From NCBI GenBank assembly GCA_944381405.1, contig CALWLA010000001.1, forward strand, positions 62,001 to 126,000: a stretch of 64,000 bases of DNA. The letters run 5' to 3'. The notes below the pieces were generated by a model. It ran no database searches and was not told where the DNA came from. It saw nothing but the letters and a program-made list of their open reading frames with translations. Below, piece by piece: positions 7,961-15,457 of the stretch. Made by a program: the position numbers and the translations under genes. This stretch comes from an uncultured Lachnospiraceae bacterium. GTDB taxonomy: Bacteria; Bacillota; Clostridia; Lachnospirales; Lachnospiraceae. Numbering within the stretch: position 1 is the first letter of the stretch; each line of letters starts with the position of its first letter.

Positions 7961-9100
7961 TTAAGCTTTCTTCTTTGCCATAAGATCCTTGATGTTCTTC
8001 CAAACCATGAAGATGATCAGAACTGCTCCAAGATATCCGTTCAGAACGTAGATGATGTTAACCAGTACGCGGAAGGGAAGGAACAGACCAACGAACAGAC
8101 CTACAAGGCCCAGCACGATGGTGAGGATCTTAAACTGGGAGGTACCCTCCTTTGCAAAACGGGCTGCCGGATTGTAAAGAAGCGGAACCGCCGTGGTGTA
8201 GATACCGCCGAATACCACGATAGCGAAGATCGCGGAGAAGGGCTTCCAGATGCGCTCTGCAAGGATCAGATTCGGGATATCAGCATTCCATACATACATG
8301 GTGCCGGTGCTGTCCGGAGTGTTGATGTTTGCGATCTGCGCAAAGGATACCAGAACGATGGCAACGCAGACTGCAACAGCGCCCCAGAGGATACCGTGAT
8401 AGAGATCCTTTTTCTTGTTCTGTGCACCAAGAGCTGCGGTGAAGCTTGCGAACCACAGAAGTACGAAGCCTGCGTAGCTGATACCGGACATGAGCCAGTT
8501 GGCGCCGGCATTCTTGATGGTGTTGGTCTCGGTCGCGCCGGTGAAGGCTCCGGTCTTGATGATTTCAAGACCTGCCGGGATGTTGGCAGCGTCACGGATA
8601 ACCGTGATGAGACCGATGGCGATACAAAGAACAACGATCGCGGGACCTACTGCACCGATCTTGTCAACCAGGGAGTTCAGTCCGCCTACTACAGTCAGGA
8701 TCGTAACCACCGCCAGGATGGTACCGCCGATATAGGGGTGCAGGCCATACTGCTGATTCAGCGTAGAAGCAGCGCCGCCTACCATTACGAAGAAAGACAT
8801 GTAGCAGAATACTGTGGAATAGTAATCGAAGAAGGTACCGATGTACTTTCCGCAGAAATACTTGTATACGTCGTTACCTTTTTCAAAACGTTCCTCTGCG
8901 CCTGCCTTGGCGAAGTTAAAGTTGTAGTACAGGAAAATGACGAGGAACAGCAGTACAGCCAGAACACCTTCTACGCCGTATGCCGTAAAATACTGGATGA
9001 TCTCCTGTCCGGTTGCAAAACCGGAACCGATGGTGAAGGCTATAACCGCACCAGCGAGAATCAGGACTCTGCCCCAGTTCACTTTTTCATTTCCGCCCAT
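7961..9100 (-). CDS. YkvI-like integral membrane transporter of the APC superfamily type
   Basis: This 379-residue, very hydrophobic protein has about ten membrane helices. The opening segment with AFTIGSGFATGQEIIQYF resembles the first helix of amino-acid or cation-coupled transporters, with an unwound glycine-rich motif. It matches what I know of the YkvI family (COG3949), whose substrates are not defined. It starts behind AGGAGGG and lies downstream of the selenoprotein GrdB gene. A strong terminator (9206-9238) separates the two, so it is probably transcribed from its own promoter. Import of the reductase substrate, or export of a product, is a reasonable guess from context. The family call is moderately sure; function is open. 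Confidence 0.75.
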   Translation of the reverse strand: MGGNEKVNWGRVLILAGAVIAFTIGSGFATGQEIIQYFTAYGVEGVLAVLLFLVIFLYYNFNFAKAGAEERFEKGNDVYKYFCGKYIGTFFDYYSTVFCYMSFFVMVGGAASTLNQQYGLHPYIGGTILAVVTILTVVGGLNSLVDKIGAVGPAIVVLCIAIGLITVIRDAANIPAGLEIIKTGAFTGATETNTIKNAGANWLMSGISYAGFVLLWFASFTAALGAQNKKKDLYHGILWGAVAVCVAIVLVSFAQIANINTPDSTGTMYVWNADIPNLILAERIWKPFSAIFAIVVFGGIYTTAVPLLYNPAARFAKEGTSQFKILTIVLGLVGLFVGLFLPFRVLVNIIYVLNGYLGAVLIIFMVWKNIKDLMAKKKA

Positions 9101-9165
9101 AAACCACCCTCCTAAAAATGTAAATAAATTTCAAAGGAATGTCACGCCGCCTGCAGCATCGCAGA

Positions 9166-9180
9166 TTTACAAATTGTAAA
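9166..9180. promoter_or_regulatory. 15-base perfect palindrome upstream of the YkvI-like gene
   Basis: TTTACAA-A-TTGTAAA is perfectly symmetric. It lies 66-80 bases before the transporter start codon, in the region where its promoter must lie (a weak TTGTTA-N16-TAAATC can be read there). It is a candidate operator. Confidence 0.35.
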
Positions 9181-9205
9181 AAAAGTAACAATCCTTTGTT
9201 AAAAA

Positions 9206-9238
9206 AACAGTGCGGCGCGCGGTGCGCACCGCACTGTT
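9206..9238 (-). terminator. Intrinsic terminator of the grd operon
   Basis: The arms AACAGTGCGG and CCGCACTGTT with an inner GCGC/GCGC stem are followed by seven T on the minus strand. It begins 24 bases after the grdB stop codon. Confidence 0.92.
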
Positions 9239-9261
9239 CTGATCAGTGTGTGAGAATTGGA

Positions 9262-10581
9262 TTAGAAATCGTCCTTCTCAAATACAGTCTGTCCGTCAAC
9301 CGGGGTCTGAAGAGCCTTAAGCGCTCTCTTGACCATCCGCATACGGATCTTCTTGGAATCTACCTCGCCCTGAGTAGGATCGCCAAGCGGATACGGGATA
9401 CCTACACCGGGGATGATACGGTTTGCGCCGATCGTGAGAGAGATCGGAACAACAGTTGCCATGTGAACTACCGGAAGACCATACTTCTCGATACCCTTAA
9501 CCATCGTTGCGCCGCAACGTGTGCAGGTTCCTCACGTGGATACGAGGATTACGCCGTCTACGCCGTCCTCCTTCAGTTTCTTACCGATGGCATCGCCGAA
9601 CTTTGCAGCAGAACCGGTTGCAGTACCGGTACCGGTGGTAGTGAAGAAGCTGTCATACAGCTTTCCGAACTCGCCGGCCTTCTCCAGCTCGCGGAGAACG
9701 TCAAGCGGAACTACCAGGTTGGGGTTCGCCATAACGAACTGTCTGTCATATCCACCGTGGATGGTGGTGAACTCATCGGGAGACATGGAATCCTTGCCAG
9801 CGATGGAGTACTCACCGAACTTGGTTGCGTTGGAGGACTCGATGTGATCCGGGTTGCCCTGGGGGACAACACCACCGGAGGTAACAACCGCGATGGTAGC
9901 GTGCTTGATGTCCTTGATGGGCTCAGCAGGTGCTACACGGTCGAACTTGGGCATCGGAAGGTCGGTCTCAAAGGGCTCGCCCTTCATCTTCTTGATCAGC
10001 ATCTCAAGACCACGCTCGGAACCTCTCTTCTCTGCGAAGTAGTTCACGCGGATGCCTCTCTCATGATAACCTTCGATAGCCGGTCCGAGGATCTCCTCAC
10101 CGGTAGCCATCTTCTTGATGAGCTTCGCCATGGTGGGGATCGCATTCTTCATGTCTGCAGAGGAGTTACCGGTCTTAACGATGATAACGTCCTTCCTGAA
10201 CATATCGGTACCCGGGTTCTCCTCGTATTCAGCGGTGAGTACCGGAATACCAAGTCTCTCCTCAACTGCCTTACAGATGGTACCGCAGGCAACGCCGTAA
10301 CGTCCTGCATTGAAAGCAGGTCCTGCTACGAATACGTTGGGCTCGTACTTCTTAACCATCTCGATGATGGTGTCGGTAGCCTCGTCCAGGTTCTCGCCGA
10401 AATAGTTGTCACCGCAGATAACGGTTGCAACGATCTCGTAATCCGGGCCAAGTGCAGCGGCAAGCGCTCCGCCAGGTCCTACAACGCCCTCTCTAAGCTC
10501 GGGCTTGTAATCAGCCATTTCCTCGCCGCCGATACCAGCGAAGAACTGGTTCAGATAATGAACAATTTTATATTTAGCCAT
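9262..10581 (-). CDS. grdB: Glycine/sarcosine/betaine reductase component B, selenoprotein subunit (GrdB/GrdF/GrdH family), in-frame UGA as selenocysteine
   Basis: The frame from ATG 10581 has one internal TGA at 9532-9534 and continues in phase to a TAA at 9262. Reading TGA as selenocysteine gives 439 residues with Sec at position 350, in the context ST-U-GTCTRC. This is the UxxCxxC active-site motif of the component B selenoprotein, and the length fits the family. In the known enzyme Sec attacks the substrate amine-carbon bond and hands a carboxymethyl group to selenoprotein GrdA, yielding acetyl phosphate via GrdC/GrdD. A SECIS-like hairpin follows the UGA (9505-9519). grdE lies 27 bases upstream in the same operon. 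No grdA, grdC or grdD is nearby, so the substrate (glycine, sarcosine, betaine or other) cannot be assigned. Confidence 0.93.
9505..9519 (-). promoter_or_regulatory. Candidate bacterial SECIS hairpin for the grdB UGA
   Basis: On the minus strand CGTTGC-GGC-GCAACG forms a 6-bp stem with a three-base, G-containing loop starting 12 bases after the UGA. The spacing and loop agree with bacterial SECIS elements recognised by SelB. Confidence 0.7.
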
Positions 10582-10608
10582 CTCATCTTCTCCTTTCCGC
10601 AGACTTCA

Positions 10609-11895
10609 TTAGTAGCCTCTTGCAGCCAGCTTGTTGAAGCCGTTTGCAATGGTGGAAGCGATAATGATCTGAATCTCTGCCTCGAATGAGCCGTCCGGAT
10701 TTACGCAGCCAGCCCAGCCGCCGATCTGAGACTCAATGTAGTCCTGGGTGCCGATAATCTTATCCATAGCCGGGAACTGAAGGGTCATGTTACCCTGTCC
10801 GCAGGATGCAAGAGCGGTTGCCTCGTCACAAGTATCAGCCAGGGACTGGGACTTACCATCCTTGCCCGGGAACTCGTCGGTGATCAGACAAACCTTGATG
10901 CCCTTCTGCTCTACCTTCTTACAGTTCATCATCAGGTCGGTATCCGGGTTGCCGTAACCTTCCTCGGTGATGAGCACGCCGTCAAGGCCCATGTACTCAG
11001 CGAGCTTTGCAACCATGTCGGAATGTCTTTCCTTATCTGCCAGGAATACGTTCTCGTTGGTCAGGATAACGCCCATGAAGTTGATGTCCTTGCCGTGGTG
11101 CTTGTAGCAGTCCTCAATTACCGGGTTATGGAAATGATGATAGGTGGTAACCTTGTCGCAAGGAGCTACGCAGTTACCGGAAACGATGGCGCCGTCCATG
11201 ATCTCTGTGGGATACATGAAGGTGGGAACAAAGTTCTTTGCGTCTACGCCATAGTAATAGGTGTCATGCAGAAGTCCCTGAGACTGAAGCATGTGAACGT
11301 ATCCAACCTTCGGAAGATCCGGATACTCAGCAGCCTGCTCGAAGATCGGCTTTGTCTCAAAGGTCTCCAGAGTATCGGGCTCCAGATTTCTGGCGGTTTC
11401 GCCGAGATAAGCTGCAACCTTCAGGCCAGCCATACGTCCGGCCTTCTCGTAAACGTGGGTCTCAAGACCATCTGCCGGCTCGATCACTACGCAGAGGTTA
11501 ACGGTCTTGGAGAACGGGCAATAATCCGCTGCAACGCCGGACATATCGATAACACCCTCCTGGAAGCCAACGATACGGCCAACCGTTACAACGGTCATAC
11601 CATCCAGGGCATGGGTCCTTCCGGTACCAACCGGCGGTGTAACCTTACCAATTACGCCCGGGAAGATCTCTCCGCCGGAAACCTTTACACGCGGCTCGAT
11701 AACATCCTTAACCGGCGTAATACGGGTGGACTCACCCGGATGAGCGATCTCAAGGTGGCAGCCGATGAGCTTGTCATCCTCAAGAACCAGCTTCTCCACT
11801 TCTTCCTTATTTACATAAAGAACGTGGTCCTTCACTTCTGTCTTGTCTGCAAACTTGATATCGTTGATTTTAATCTTACCTAATTCAAGTTTCAT
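10609..11895 (-). CDS. grdE: Glycine/sarcosine/betaine reductase component B proprotein (GrdE/GrdG/GrdI family)
   Basis: The start is the ATG giving MKLELGKIKI, placed behind a perfect AGGAGG; this yields 428 residues. The motif SGN-CVAPCDK places a cysteine at position 242. In the characterised GrdE proprotein, cleavage at Cys242 produces two subunits and converts the cysteine to a pyruvoyl group, which forms a Schiff base with the amine substrate. The conserved residue number supports the call. It pairs with the selenoprotein gene downstream to form component B. Upstream, a 310-base gap with several inverted repeats separates it from the TetR gene, so a separate promoter is likely. Substrate class remains uncertain. 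Confidence 0.92.
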   Translation of the reverse strand: MKLELGKIKINDIKFADKTEVKDHVLYVNKEEVEKLVLEDDKLIGCHLEIAHPGESTRITPVKDVIEPRVKVSGGEIFPGVIGKVTPPVGTGRTHALDGMTVVTVGRIVGFQEGVIDMSGVAADYCPFSKTVNLCVVIEPADGLETHVYEKAGRMAGLKVAAYLGETARNLEPDTLETFETKPIFEQAAEYPDLPKVGYVHMLQSQGLLHDTYYYGVDAKNFVPTFMYPTEIMDGAIVSGNCVAPCDKVTTYHHFHNPVIEDCYKHHGKDINFMGVILTNENVFLADKERHSDMVAKLAEYMGLDGVLITEEGYGNPDTDLMMNCKKVEQKGIKVCLITDEFPGKDGKSQSLADTCDEATALASCGQGNMTLQFPAMDKIIGTQDYIESQIGGWAGCVNPDGSFEAEIQIIIASTIANGFNKLAARGY

Positions 11896-12205
11896 TTGAA
11901 CCCCTCCTTTTAATTTGGCCATCGCGATACTTTCCTGACAGGAAAGCCGAAGCTATACGCTTCCGTGCTGTAAGGGGAAAGCCTGTTTTGTGGTGGCGGC
12001 CTTCCTCTTTTGGTGGTGGTTACACTTGACTTTTATCACAAAAATAATCGCGATAACTTATGTTAATAAAATAACATGTTTCGCGATCATTTGCAATCAA
12101 AACTTTCTTATTTTCTGTAACTTTGTGTTACTTTTCCCATTTTTGTCAACTTTGTATATTTTTGAAGCTTCTCTTTGTGCAACTTTCTTTTCTTTTCAAA
12201 AAGCT
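11896..12205. promoter_or_regulatory. Repeat-rich regulatory gap between tetR and grdE
   Basis: No gene was seen here. Elements are CTTTCCTG-A-CAGGAAAG (11930-11946), the palindrome ATCGCGAT (11921-11928), ATCGCGA...TCGCGAT arms (12047-12053 and 12081-12087) flanking ATGTTA...TAACAT, and GTAAC-N5-GTTAC (12117-12131). A 14-bp inverted repeat (12157-12170 and 12201-12214) overlaps the tetR stop codon. AACTTT recurs five times between 12101 and 12219. A TTGACA is present on the minus strand at 12144-12149, without a clear -10. Confidence 0.5.
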
Positions 12206-12919
12206 TCAAAAATAACTTTCGGGAAGCAGCTCTTCATGTCCCTGTACATCGTCTGCCAGCAGGGCTATCAACAGCCGCACCTCCCGCAGGAACCGCTCCA
12301 CAAGGCCCTCGATATCCTGGCTTTCGATGCCGGAATCCAGGATGCCCTTGAGATAACCCTTATAGAGCATGCAGACGTAGCGGTTCATGTACCGGGCCTT
12401 TTCCTCGCTGATGACCCCTGCCGCCACGCACTTTTCGCACATCTGCATATCCCGGTCAAAAAAGTCCGGGGTCTCCAGCATGGCCCGGAGATGGGGGCTT
12501 ACCAGATTGATGTGCTCCGGAAACAGCTCGTAGTATTCCCGCAGGGCGCTGGGGAGCTTTTTGCTCATGGAGGAAAAGAAAATGGTGTTGAAGGCCTCGG
12601 GATAGGTAAAGGCGGCCCTGGAATAGCACTCCCAGATGCCGATATGGAGATCCCAGGCATCCTTCCACTGCTTTTCGTGCCGGTTGATCTCCTCCAGGTA
12701 ATAGTTCAGGAAGCCGATCTGGGCATAGAAAAGGAGCTCCTCCACATTTTCAAAATAATGGTAGAGACAGGCGCTGGAGCAGTTCATCTCCTGGGCGATG
12801 CGGCGGATGGTCAGGCCCTGCACCCCGTCCCTTCTTACGATCTCATTGGCCTTTTCGATGTAATCCCTTCTGGATAGGTCCTTAAAATATTTCTTTTCCT
12901 TCATGTCGCTTTGTTTCAT
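12206..12919 (-). CDS. TetR/AcrR-family transcriptional regulator
   Basis: The 237-residue protein begins MKQSDMKEKKYF. It has an N-terminal helix-turn-helix with GLTIRRIAQEMNCSSACLYHYF (about residues 35-56), the TetR DNA-binding signature. The rest is helical ligand-binding domain rich in Tyr and Cys (MQMCEKCVAA). It lies between the grdX pair and grdE and is transcribed with them, so local control of the reductase genes is likely. The symmetric elements between its stop and grdE (11921-12131) are candidate operators. Its inducer is not evident; the reductase substrate is one possibility. Confidence 0.9.
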   Translation of the reverse strand: MKQSDMKEKKYFKDLSRRDYIEKANEIVRRDGVQGLTIRRIAQEMNCSSACLYHYFENVEELLFYAQIGFLNYYLEEINRHEKQWKDAWDLHIGIWECYSRAAFTYPEAFNTIFFSSMSKKLPSALREYYELFPEHINLVSPHLRAMLETPDFFDRDMQMCEKCVAAGVISEEKARYMNRYVCMLYKGYLKGILDSGIESQDIEGLVERFLREVRLLIALLADDVQGHEELLPESYF

Positions 12920-12952
12920 GCTGTCTGATGCTGTCTGGGACTTCCGGAGCCA

Positions 12953-13342
12953 TCAGCAGATCCGGGGAATGATGTTGTCGATCACAGACAGGTCGATGGT
13001 CTGGAAATCATAGGCAACGTTGTCTGCGTATTTTTCCGGGGTGGGGGCAATGTGCTGCCACTGCTGAAAGACCTCGATGCACTTTTCGATGAGCATCACG
13101 TCCTTCATGTTGTCCTCCTCTCCCTTGGGGTACACCACCACGGAACGATAGGGGGTCTGATTTGGTTTCAGGCTGGAGGCCTGGGGATGGGTCAGCAGCA
13201 CATGCCTGTCATACACCAGGTCCCGCACCTTAAGGAGCACCTCCCCGTAGGTGTGCAGCAGGATCACATTGGTTTCATCCTTGTATTTTTCGTAAACTCT
13301 GGGATTGTTGGTCACAATCGTCGCCTTTTCCAGCTCCCACAT
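12953..13342 (-). CDS. grdX: GrdX family protein (copy 2)
   Basis: Start chosen at the ATG giving MWELEKATIVTNNP, directly behind AGGAGG; the longer upstream frame overlaps the preceding GrdX gene and is unlikely. The 129-residue protein matches the small GrdX family found in glycine and betaine reductase operons, whose function is not established. It shares VLLKVRD, LTHP.ASSLKPNQTP(Y/F)RS and the closing ID..(V/I)I.(N/D).IP block with the neighbour at 13357-13749, so the two are tandem paralogues. It is 33 bases upstream of the TetR gene. Confidence 0.85.
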   Translation of the reverse strand: MWELEKATIVTNNPRVYEKYKDETNVILLHTYGEVLLKVRDLVYDRHVLLTHPQASSLKPNQTPYRSVVVYPKGEEDNMKDVMLIEKCIEVFQQWQHIAPTPEKYADNVAYDFQTIDLSVIDNIIPRIC

Positions 13343-13356
13343 AGCTTCAGCCTCCT

Positions 13357-13749
13357 TTATCTCGTCAGATGGGGAATCGCATCCTCGATCATGTAAAAAT
13401 CGATCTTTTTGAAATCGGCATCCGTGGTCTCCCGGTACCATTCCGTAGGCTGCTTGTCATGCTCGAATTTCTCGAAGCTCTCGATGGCTTCCTGGATCAT
13501 GATGATATCGTCGGTGTTGTCTTCCTTGGACTCGATGAGGATAATGGACCGGAAGGGGGTCTGGTTGGGCTTGATGGAGCTGGCCATGGGATGGGTGATG
13601 AGCTTCCAGCCCCCGGCATAGATATAGTCCCGCACCTTTAACAGCACGTCCTTGTGGGTCTCCACCATCTCCGTGCGGATCTGTCCCTTGAAATAATCCT
13701 CCGTCACATCGTTGTTGGTGATAATCAAAAGCTTTGTTACGTCTATCAT
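13357..13749 (-). CDS. grdX: GrdX family protein (copy 1)
   Basis: This 130-residue protein starts MIDVTKLLIITNND and ends IEDAIPHLTR. It belongs to the GrdX family and is the first gene of the local reductase operon, behind a promoter at 13838-13866. The second GrdX starts 14 bases after its stop. Both copies keep the central THP-ASS-KPNQTP core, but the N-terminal and loop segments differ clearly, so this is not a recent duplication. No enzyme motif is visible. A role in assembly or maturation of the reductase is often supposed but unproven. Confidence 0.87.
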   Translation of the reverse strand: MIDVTKLLIITNNDVTEDYFKGQIRTEMVETHKDVLLKVRDYIYAGGWKLITHPMASSIKPNQTPFRSIILIESKEDNTDDIIMIQEAIESFEKFEHDKQPTEWYRETTDADFKKIDFYMIEDAIPHLTR

Positions 13750-13837
13750 ATGAAATTCCTCTCTGAATTTATATTTTCCCGTTGAAAATGGTACTACGTA
13801 TTATTTATTACAATTATTTATGTGTAGGCAGGAATAT

Positions 13838-13866
13838 ATTCTAACATTTCCAATGTTTTTTTGCAA
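13838..13866 (-). promoter_or_regulatory. Sigma-A type promoter of the grdX-tetR-grd locus
   Basis: On the minus strand TTGCAA (13861-13866) and TAGAAT (13838-13843) are 17 bases apart. The element lies about 90 bases upstream of the first GrdX start codon, just downstream of a terminator. Confidence 0.55.
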
Positions 13867-13871
13867 CTGAC

Positions 13872-13910
13872 AAAACGCGGCCCTGTGTGGATCACACAGG
13901 AACCGCGCTG
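13872..13910 (-). terminator. Intrinsic terminator of the NSS transporter gene
   Basis: The arms CGCGG/CCGCG and CCTGTGTG/CACACAGG enclose a GAT loop at 13876-13907. The stem is followed by TTTTG on the minus strand and by TGTTTTT on the plus strand. It lies 39 bases after the transporter stop. Confidence 0.85.
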
Positions 13911-13945
13911 TTTTTCCTATTCAGCTTTCATAGCCATTTCTTATT

Positions 13946-15331
13946 TTAGAAGAACTTCTCCACATATCCCATCACCAGGATGATGAGGATGATCAGGGGG
14001 ATGCCGTAGCAGACATAGAGCTTTGCCAGCTTTCCGGTGGGGAACCGAAGGCCCTTGCCCTGGTTGGCTTCCTTTGTGAAGTTTTCCCAGCCCCAGCCCC
14101 ATTTCCTGGTACAGAAGAACAGGAAGATCAGGGAACCGATGGGCAGGATGTTGTTGCTGACAATGAAGTCCTCAAAGTCCAGAATGGTGGAGCCTGCTCC
14201 CAGGGGCTGGATACCGCTTAAGAGGTTATAGCCCAGCACCGCCGGAAGGGACAGGACGCCGATGGCGATACCATTCAGCACAACCGCCTTTTTTACGGAG
14301 CAGCCTGTCAGGTCCGTAGCGAAGGCGATGATGTTCTGGAACACCGCGATCACCGTGGTAAGGGCTGCAAAGGACATGAAGATGAAGAACAGGGCGCCCC
14401 ATACCCGTCCAAAGGGCATGTTGTTGAAGACATTAGGCAGGGTCACAAAGATCAGGGAAGGTCCCTGTCCCGTCTCGCCGCCGTTATAGGCAAAGCAGGC
14501 GGGGAAGATGATCAGTCCTGCCGTAAAGGCCACGAAGGTGTCCAGCACCATGATGTTGATGCTCTCTCCTGCCAGCCTCCGCTCCTTTCCGATATAGGAA
14601 CCGAAGATGGACATGGCGCCGATGCCGATGCTTAAGGTAAAGAAGGACTGTCCCAGAGCCGCATAGAGGGCATTGAAGACGCCGGCCTCCTTCATCCTTG
14701 AAAAATCAGGCTTTAAGTAAAATTCCAGTCCTGCCTTGCCGCCGGGAAGGAGGCAGGAGTTGATGGCGATCACCACCATCAGCACCATCAGGCATACCAT
14801 CATTTTCTTGGAGATGCTTTCCACGCCAGCCTGCAGGCCGCGGCTGCAGATGAAGAAGCACAGAGCCACTACGATCAGCATGAAGGCCACCATCAGCGCC
14901 GGATTTGCCAGCATGTTGTTGAACTCCGCCCCGGAGGCCTCAGCGGTCATACCCGCATGGAAATCTCCCCGGACAAACTTGACAAAGTAGTACAAAAGCC
15001 ACCCTGCAATGGTGGTGTAGTACATCATCAGGATATAATCTCCTGCAATGTGGAACCACTTGGCCAGATGCCACTTGCTACCCTTGGGCTCCAGTTCCTC
15101 ATAGGAAAGGGCCACGGATTTCTGGGAGGCACGGCCGTTGGCAAACTCCATCACCATGATGGGCAGGCCGAAGACCACCAGAAATGCAAGATACACCAGC
15201 ACAAAGGCCGCTCCGCCGTACTGTCCTACGATGTACGGGAAACGCCATACGTTTCCGAGACCGATGGCACAGCCTGCCGAGATCAGGATAAACCCGATGC
15301 GGCTGGCAAAGGTCTCTCTTTTCTTTTCCAT
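13946..15331 (-). CDS. Neurotransmitter:sodium symporter (NSS/SLC6) family amino-acid transporter
   Basis: The 461-residue protein starts MEKKRETFASR at an ATG nine bases after GGGAG; a GTG two codons earlier is possible. Its first helix has the NSS sodium-site signature SAGCAIGLGNVWRFPYI, followed by YGGAAFVLVY, and about eleven to twelve helices are visible. NSS members use sodium to import amino acids or related small amines. It lies directly upstream of the grdX-grdEB locus but is separated from it by a terminator. Supplying the reductase substrate (for example glycine or a methylated glycine) is therefore an inference from position. Confidence 0.9.
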   Translation of the reverse strand: MEKKRETFASRIGFILISAGCAIGLGNVWRFPYIVGQYGGAAFVLVYLAFLVVFGLPIMVMEFANGRASQKSVALSYEELEPKGSKWHLAKWFHIAGDYILMMYYTTIAGWLLYYFVKFVRGDFHAGMTAEASGAEFNNMLANPALMVAFMLIVVALCFFICSRGLQAGVESISKKMMVCLMVLMVVIAINSCLLPGGKAGLEFYLKPDFSRMKEAGVFNALYAALGQSFFTLSIGIGAMSIFGSYIGKERRLAGESINIMVLDTFVAFTAGLIIFPACFAYNGGETGQGPSLIFVTLPNVFNNMPFGRVWGALFFIFMSFAALTTVIAVFQNIIAFATDLTGCSVKKAVVLNGIAIGVLSLPAVLGYNLLSGIQPLGAGSTILDFEDFIVSNNILPIGSLIFLFFCTRKWGWGWENFTKEANQGKGLRFPTGKLAKLYVCYGIPLIILIILVMGYVEKFF

Positions 15332-15358
15332 AATCACACACTCCCTTTACTGCAACGA

Positions 15359-15394
15359 TTGCGCCCTGGCGGTCTGAGCCGCCGGAGGGCGCAA
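15359..15394. repeat. Long hairpin in the leader of the NSS transporter gene
   Basis: TTGCGCCCT pairs with AGGGCGCAA around an inner GGCGG/CCGCC stem. It lies between the polC stop and the NSS ribosome site and lacks a T run on the minus strand. It may be a processing or attenuation element rather than a terminator. Confidence 0.5.
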
Positions 15395-15457
15395 CGCCTA
15401 GTTTATCACATTCCGGCAACGCAGACAAGGGGGCCCTTATACCAGATTGAAAAATCC

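Noticed and set aside
9262-9534. grdB read as a broken gene or two genes
   Set aside because: The TGA sits exactly at the family selenocysteine position, and both halves are intact and in phase.
11896-13945. Glycine riboswitch upstream of the reductase or NSS genes
   Set aside because: I looked for the conserved glycine-aptamer core in both leaders and did not find it.
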